A DNA stretch of 9,613 nt from Hyphomicrobium_A sp964405975. Its GTDB lineage: Bacteria; Pseudomonadota; Alphaproteobacteria; Rhizobiales; Hyphomicrobiaceae. Each line of letters starts with the position of its first letter. Position 1 is the first letter of the stretch. The stretch spans positions 1-9,613 of the forward strand of contig CAYOPW010000074.1 of the NCBI GenBank assembly GCA_964405975.1, written 5' to 3'. The notes beneath the pieces are model-generated. The model ran no database searches. It was given only the letters and a program-made list of their open reading frames with translations, and had not been told where the DNA came from. Shown one piece after another: positions 6,565-9,613 of this stretch. A program made the translations under genes and the position numbers.

Positions 6565-6833
6565 ACTGGAATGGCCCAACTGACATCGCTTTGTATCTGA
6601 CGAGCGGGATGGCCCTTGGCGCACTATACTTCCTTTTGCTGGCCTGGACGGTCCGTCTGCATGCATCGAAGGCGGCAGCGACCCGCATTATCTCGTTCTG
6701 TTTCGTGCGCTTCGCGGTGGCCATCTCGACATTCTGGATCATCGCACAACAAGGCGCATCTCCCCTCTTACTCGCCCTGCTGGGCTTTCTGTTCGCGCGG
6801 ATTGCGACCCAGTGCTGGATGAGATTGGTGTGA
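6561..6833 (+). CDS. atpR: N-type ATPase AtpR membrane subunit
   Basis: A 90-residue hydrophobic protein specific to N-ATPase operons, with three membrane segments at about 9-30, 43-62 and 67-84. Arginines lie in or beside the membrane segments: R42 and R50 in RIISFCFVRF and R80 in GFLFARI. In the published proposal for the family, such Arg residues of AtpR could pair with the carboxylates of c subunits during ring assembly; that is a hypothesis. I chose the ATG at 6561, within the ATGA overlap with the atpQ stop, rather than an upstream in-frame ATG at 6528 that would overlap atpQ by 37 bases and add a charged, unrelated N-terminus. Two bases separate its stop from the atpB start. Confidence 0.9.
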   Translation: MNWNGPTDIALYLTSGMALGALYFLLLAWTVRLHASKAAATRIISFCFVRFAVAISTFWIIAQQGASPLLLALLGFLFARIATQCWMRLV

Positions 6834-6835
6834 CC

Positions 6836-7507
6836 ATGGAAACCAGCCCGTTCGCCCCGGATATACTCTTTCACTTCGGCCCGGTTCCGATCAGCCGCCC
6901 CGTAGTGACCACCTGGACCATTATGGCTATCTTGACCGCTATGTCTTGGCTGGGGCTACGTCGCGTCAACGTCAACGCTGGCAGTCTTCAAACCGTGCTA
7001 GAGATCGTGGTCGAGACTCTCGCAAAGCAGATAAATGCGATCATTCGGCGGGATCCGTGGCCCTATCTGCCTTTGCTCGGCACGCTGTTCATCTTTCTCG
7101 TTTTCGCGAACCTTTCAGTGATCGTGCCGGGGGTGAAGCCGCCGACCGGGCACATCGAAACCCCTGCGGCGCTCGGAGTGATCGTTTTCTTGTCAGTCCA
7201 CTATTTTGGAATCCGGTCCCGTGGCCTGGTGGAATACGCGCGCCGCTACACAAAGCCGAATCTGCTGCTGCTTCCGCTCAATGTGCTATCCGAGATCACG
7301 CGAACCTTCTCGCTTATGGTTCGACTATTCGGAAATATCATGAGCCATGAGTTTATGATCGCCATCGTTGTTTTTCTGGCCGGCCTGTTTCTGCCGATTC
7401 CTTTCATGCTCCTAGGTATCCTGATCGGCATTATTCAGGCCTATATCTTCACGGTTCTGGCGGCCGTTTTCATCGGCGCGGCCGTGGGAAGTGCCGACGC
7501 GGGATAA
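6836..7507 (+). CDS. atpB: N-type ATPase subunit a (membrane stator)
   Basis: Subunit a forms the ion half-channels against the c-ring, 223 residues. After HFGPVPISR and a first helix come several membrane helices. The essential arginine is R163 in LMVRLFGN, and the last helix contains Q201 in IIQAYIFTVLAAVF, matching the conserved Gln facing that Arg in E. coli. The sequence is shorter than a typical F-type a, as N-type a subunits are. I chose the ATG at 6836, two bases after the atpR stop; the upstream in-frame ATG at 6812 would overlap atpR and add eight unconserved residues. The ribosome-binding site is weak, so translation probably depends on coupling to atpR. Nothing essential is missing. 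Confidence 0.96.
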   Translation: METSPFAPDILFHFGPVPISRPVVTTWTIMAILTAMSWLGLRRVNVNAGSLQTVLEIVVETLAKQINAIIRRDPWPYLPLLGTLFIFLVFANLSVIVPGVKPPTGHIETPAALGVIVFLSVHYFGIRSRGLVEYARRYTKPNLLLLPLNVLSEITRTFSLMVRLFGNIMSHEFMIAIVVFLAGLFLPIPFMLLGILIGIIQAYIFTVLAAVFIGAAVGSADAG

Positions 7508-7512
7508 GGGAG
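7508..7512 (+). promoter_or_regulatory. Strong Shine-Dalgarno site of atpE
   Basis: GGGAG lies immediately after the atpB stop codon and five bases before the ATG at 7518. This is the clearest ribosome-binding site in the operon and decides the start of the c subunit gene over the upstream in-frame ATG at 7491, which overlaps atpB. It fits the need for many c subunits per complex. Confidence 0.75.
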
Positions 7513-7517
7513 ACGAT

Positions 7518-7766
7518 ATGGAACTAAATCTTCAAATGCTGAGCATCATTGGCGCGGTCATCGCCGTTTCTTTTGGAGCCATCGCTCCCGCGTTTAGCGA
7601 AGGGCGCGCCATCGCGGCCGCGATGGAGGCGATTGCCCGCCAGCCGGAATCGGCTGGAGCACTGTCGCGCACACTCTTCGTTGGGCTCGCAATGATCGAG
7701 ACCATGGCGATCTACTGTCTTGTGATCGCGCTGCTGCTGCTTTATGCAAATCCTTTCGTTGGTTGA
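7518..7766 (+). CDS. atpE: N-type ATPase subunit c (rotor ring) with two membrane carboxylates
   Basis: Ring-forming proteolipid, 82 residues, a two-helix hairpin with the polar loop ARQPE (residues 40-44). Helix 2 carries the ion-binding E61 in MIETMAIY, with T62 and Y66 at positions that line the site in sodium-binding c-rings. Helix 1 has a second carboxylate, E28 in FSEGRA, where Ilyobacter tartaricus c has Gln32; this double carboxylate is a mark of N-type c subunits. The helix 1 glycines that normally form GxGxGxG are largely replaced by alanine (GAIAPAFSEGRAIAAA), which in other ATPases goes with larger rings. The c-ring of the Burkholderia pseudomallei N-ATPase has been reported as 17-membered and proton-specific, so sodium coupling should not be assumed here. 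The C-terminus LLLLYANPFVG is typical. Confidence 0.97.
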   Translation: MELNLQMLSIIGAVIAVSFGAIAPAFSEGRAIAAAMEAIARQPESAGALSRTLFVGLAMIETMAIYCLVIALLLLYANPFVG

Positions 7767-8530
7767 TGATGCAGATCGACTGGTGGACACTCACGCTTCA
7801 GGTGGTCAACTTCCTTATTCTCGTTTGGTTGCTCTGGCGTTTCCTCTATCAGCCCGTCAAAGAGGTTATCGAGAAGCGAAAGAAGCTTGCCGAGCAAGCG
7901 TTCGCTGATGTGGATAGACAGAAAAGCGAGACCGAGGCGGCGCGGCAACGCTTCGAGGAGGGCCGGGCCGGGCTGGCTCAAGAACGCCAAGATATGCTCA
8001 AGGAAGTCCACGAGGAGTTGGAAGTTGAGCGTCGCAATGTCTTAGGCGAGGCAAGACACGAGGCGGATGAGCTGTTGGAAGCGGCCCGCGACTCCATTGA
8101 TGAGGAACGAGAGGCCGCCCTAAGAGATGTCCGTGAACAGACTGCCGCGTTAGCGGTCGAGCTTGCTTCAGGTTTGCTGCGCAAGGCGGAGTCGAGTGCG
8201 CCAGCCGGCGTATTCCTTGAGCAACTAGAGCGGCAACTAAAGGAACTGCCGACGGATGAGCGCAAGCGGCTACAGAAGGACCTTGCGGCGAAAAGCGCTC
8301 GGCTGATGGTCGTTACCGCGGTCCCCCTGACAGCGCAAGAGCGCGACCATTGGACTGATCGGTTTAGCGCCTACCTGGGTCAAAGGAATAAGACGGAGTT
8401 CGAAACCGATCCCGAGATATTGGGCGGGGCCGAGCTTCGCTTCCCTCACGCCGTGCTCAGATTCACCTGGGTAGATCAGTTGCATAAAGCCGGGGAGTTA
8501 TTGCGAAGAGATGAAGCGGCTTCCCGATGA
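7766..8530 (+). CDS. atpF: N-type ATPase subunit b with delta-like C-terminal domain
   Basis: Peripheral-stalk subunit of about 254 residues, much longer than the usual 156-170. It has an N-terminal membrane helix (about residues 7-26, including VVNFLILVWLLW), the typical b motif YQPVKEVIEKRKK and a long charged coiled coil to about 155. The last 75 residues (from about 180, LMVVTAVPLT, through DPEILGGAELRF at 215-226) resemble the C-terminal domain of the delta subunit (E. coli delta has VDVISAAALS and DKSVMAGVIIR at matching positions). No separate delta gene is in the operon, so this b probably supplies the delta function of holding the stalk to the F1 head. The ATG at 7766 shares one base with the atpE stop (TGATG); a second ATG follows at once, and an in-frame TTG precedes it. 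It overlaps atpA by 20 bases. Confidence 0.94.
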   Translation: MMQIDWWTLTLQVVNFLILVWLLWRFLYQPVKEVIEKRKKLAEQAFADVDRQKSETEAARQRFEEGRAGLAQERQDMLKEVHEELEVERRNVLGEARHEADELLEAARDSIDEEREAALRDVREQTAALAVELASGLLRKAESSAPAGVFLEQLERQLKELPTDERKRLQKDLAAKSARLMVVTAVPLTAQERDHWTDRFSAYLGQRNKTEFETDPEILGGAELRFPHAVLRFTWVDQLHKAGELLRRDEAASR

Positions 8531-9613
8531 CATAGCCAATTGGCTTCTCGCGGCTCGCCAAAGGCTACGGGATATGGAAGTCGCGCCTAGGCTTGAGCAT
8601 GTGGGCATTGTCGAGCATGTCGGCGATGGTGTCGCCAAGATCTCAGGTCTTCCATGGACGCGTCTGGACGAATTGCTGCAATTCGAAGATGGCACTTTGG
8701 GGCTGGCGTTGCGAATTGACGAAGACTCAGTTGGCTGCGTGCTGCTCGGGAGCGGGGAAAAGATCACCGCTGGCAGCCGCGTCAGGGGAACTGGCGGGAT
8801 TATTCGCGTGCCGGTGGGAGAGGCCCTGCTCGGCCGCATCGTCGACTCAATGGGCGCGCCGCTGGATGAAGGGCCGCCGATTGCGGCCAACCGCACAGAC
8901 TCTATCGAACGACCGGCTCCGTCCATTGTCGACCGCGATCTGGTGACGCAGCCCTTGATGACGGGCCTTACGGTGATCGACGCCATGATTCCGCTGGGCC
9001 GCGGACAGCGGGAACTCATCATCGGCGACCGGAAAACCGGCAAAACGGCTGTGGCCGTGGACACAATGATCAGTCAACGGTCCTCCAACGTCATTTGTAT
9101 CTACGCCGCCGTGGGCCAAAAAGCGTCGGCCGTCAATCAAGTCGCCGATGCGGTCCGCCAGTATGGCGCATTCAAGCGCTGCATTTTCGTGGTCGGGGAG
9201 GCCAACGCGCCACCGGGGGCGCAGTGGGTCACACCCTACGCCGCGTGCACGATGGCAGAATACTTTCGGGACCAGGGACGCGACGCGCTGCTTATTATCG
9301 ATGATTTGACCAAGCACGCGATTATATACCGACAGCTCTCGCTACTACTCCGCAAGCCGCCGGGGCGAGAGGCCTATCCGGGCGATATCTTTTATATTCA
9401 TGCCCGACTATTGGAGCGAGCTGCGAAGCTCTCGGACGAGTTGGGGGGAGGGTCTCTTACAGCACTCCCGATTGCGGAGACGCAAGCAGGCAATCTGACC
9501 GCCTACATTCCCACCAACTTAATTTCGATTACCGATGGTCAGATCTACCTCGAGCCCAAGCTCTTTTATGAGGGACACAAGCCGGCCGTGAACGTTGGCA
9601 TGAGTGTTTCACG
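8511..9613 (+). CDS. atpA: N-type ATPase alpha subunit, cut by the right edge
   Basis: Regulatory, nucleotide-binding subunit of the head; 367 codons are in the window out of about 500 expected. After a short helical N-terminus (MKRLPDDIANWLLAARQRL) come the barrel domain (HVGIVEHVGDGVAKISGLP), the P-loop GDRKTGKT at 172-179, Walker B at about D264-D265 (LLIIDDLTKH) and the strongly conserved RQLSLLLRKPPGREAYPGD. The sequence breaks off in NVGMSVS followed by the first two bases (CG) of the codon for the alpha arginine that reaches into the catalytic site. The P-loop has K where most bacterial alphas have Q. The N-terminus is shorter than in F-type alpha, where it binds delta; this agrees with the absence of a separate delta. 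The ATG at 8511 lies within the end of atpF; a later ATG at 8574 would remove part of the N-terminal helix. The gamma gene (atpG) is expected next. Confidence 0.96.
   Translation, partial: MKRLPDDIANWLLAARQRLRDMEVAPRLEHVGIVEHVGDGVAKISGLPWTRLDELLQFEDGTLGLALRIDEDSVGCVLLGSGEKITAGSRVRGTGGIIRVPVGEALLGRIVDSMGAPLDEGPPIAANRTDSIERPAPSIVDRDLVTQPLMTGLTVIDAMIPLGRGQRELIIGDRKTGKTAVAVDTMISQRSSNVICIYAAVGQKASAVNQVADAVRQYGAFKRCIFVVGEANAPPGAQWVTPYAACTMAEYFRDQGRDALLIIDDLTKHAIIYRQLSLLLRKPPGREAYPGDIFYIHARLLERAAKLSDELGGGSLTALPIAETQAGNLTAYIPTNLISITDGQIYLEPKLFYEGHKPAVNVGMSVS

Noticed and set aside
7518..7766. Calling the ATPase sodium-specific from its c subunit
   Set aside because: T62 and Y66 fit sodium sites, but M63 replaces a usual ligand residue and a double-carboxylate N-type c-ring has been reported as proton-specific, so ion choice cannot be decided from sequence alone.
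8498..9064. 188-residue minus-strand reading frame, very rich in serine and proline
   Set aside because: Antisense to atpA; its biased composition is the shadow of the alpha subunit codons.
1..9613. CRISPR array, rRNA genes or toxin-antitoxin pair
   Set aside because: No regularly spaced direct repeats, no rRNA-like sequence and no recognisable toxin or antitoxin family were seen on either strand.

Overview
The window looks like an accessory region of a GC-rich alphaproteobacterial chromosome, most likely from the order Hyphomicrobiales (Bradyrhizobium/Methylobacterium-like relatives). This rests on recalled resemblance of the integrase fragment, the small secreted protein with a WDxxTHxTKxxW motif and the SpoIIAA-like protein to families common there; it is inference, not a database result.

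Left part (1-1187): debris of a mobile element. It holds the 5'-truncated remnant of a tyrosine integrase, a small gene for a putative secreted protein on the minus strand, a doubtful minus-strand ORF with a strong hairpin inside it, and the 3' half of a tRNA-Met-like (CAU) gene on the minus strand whose 5' half is missing. A lone tRNA 3' half is the usual footprint of an integrase attachment site.

Middle part (1188-4337): an APC-superfamily-like membrane transporter (minus) transcribed divergently from a SpoIIAA-like (STAS-fold) protein (plus), then a small membrane-anchored protein (minus). About 450 bases follow with nothing recognisable, then a frameshifted C-terminal fragment of an IS3-family transposase, then the C-terminal fragment of a universal stress protein ending 17 bases before the next operon.

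Right part (4338-9613): a tightly packed operon in the order atpD-atpC-atpQ-atpR-atpB-atpE-atpF-atpA. This is the diagnostic order of the N-type ATPase, the laterally spread second rotary ATPase that accompanies the housekeeping F-type enzyme in scattered bacteria and a few archaea. Genes for beta, epsilon, AtpQ, AtpR, a, c and b are complete; alpha runs off the right edge just at its catalytic arginine, and gamma (atpG) is expected beyond. No separate delta gene is present, but the C-terminal part of b resembles the delta C-terminal domain. The c subunit carries two membrane carboxylates (E28 and E61). AtpQ and AtpR are the small membrane proteins specific to this type, probably helping ion binding or c-ring assembly. 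Most junctions are overlapping stop/start codons; only the c gene has a clean strong Shine-Dalgarno site, which fits the high copy number of c.

Together the layout suggests a genomic island or an island scar carrying an extra ATPase, with decayed transposon and stress genes around it. The ATPase genes look intact and probably functional.
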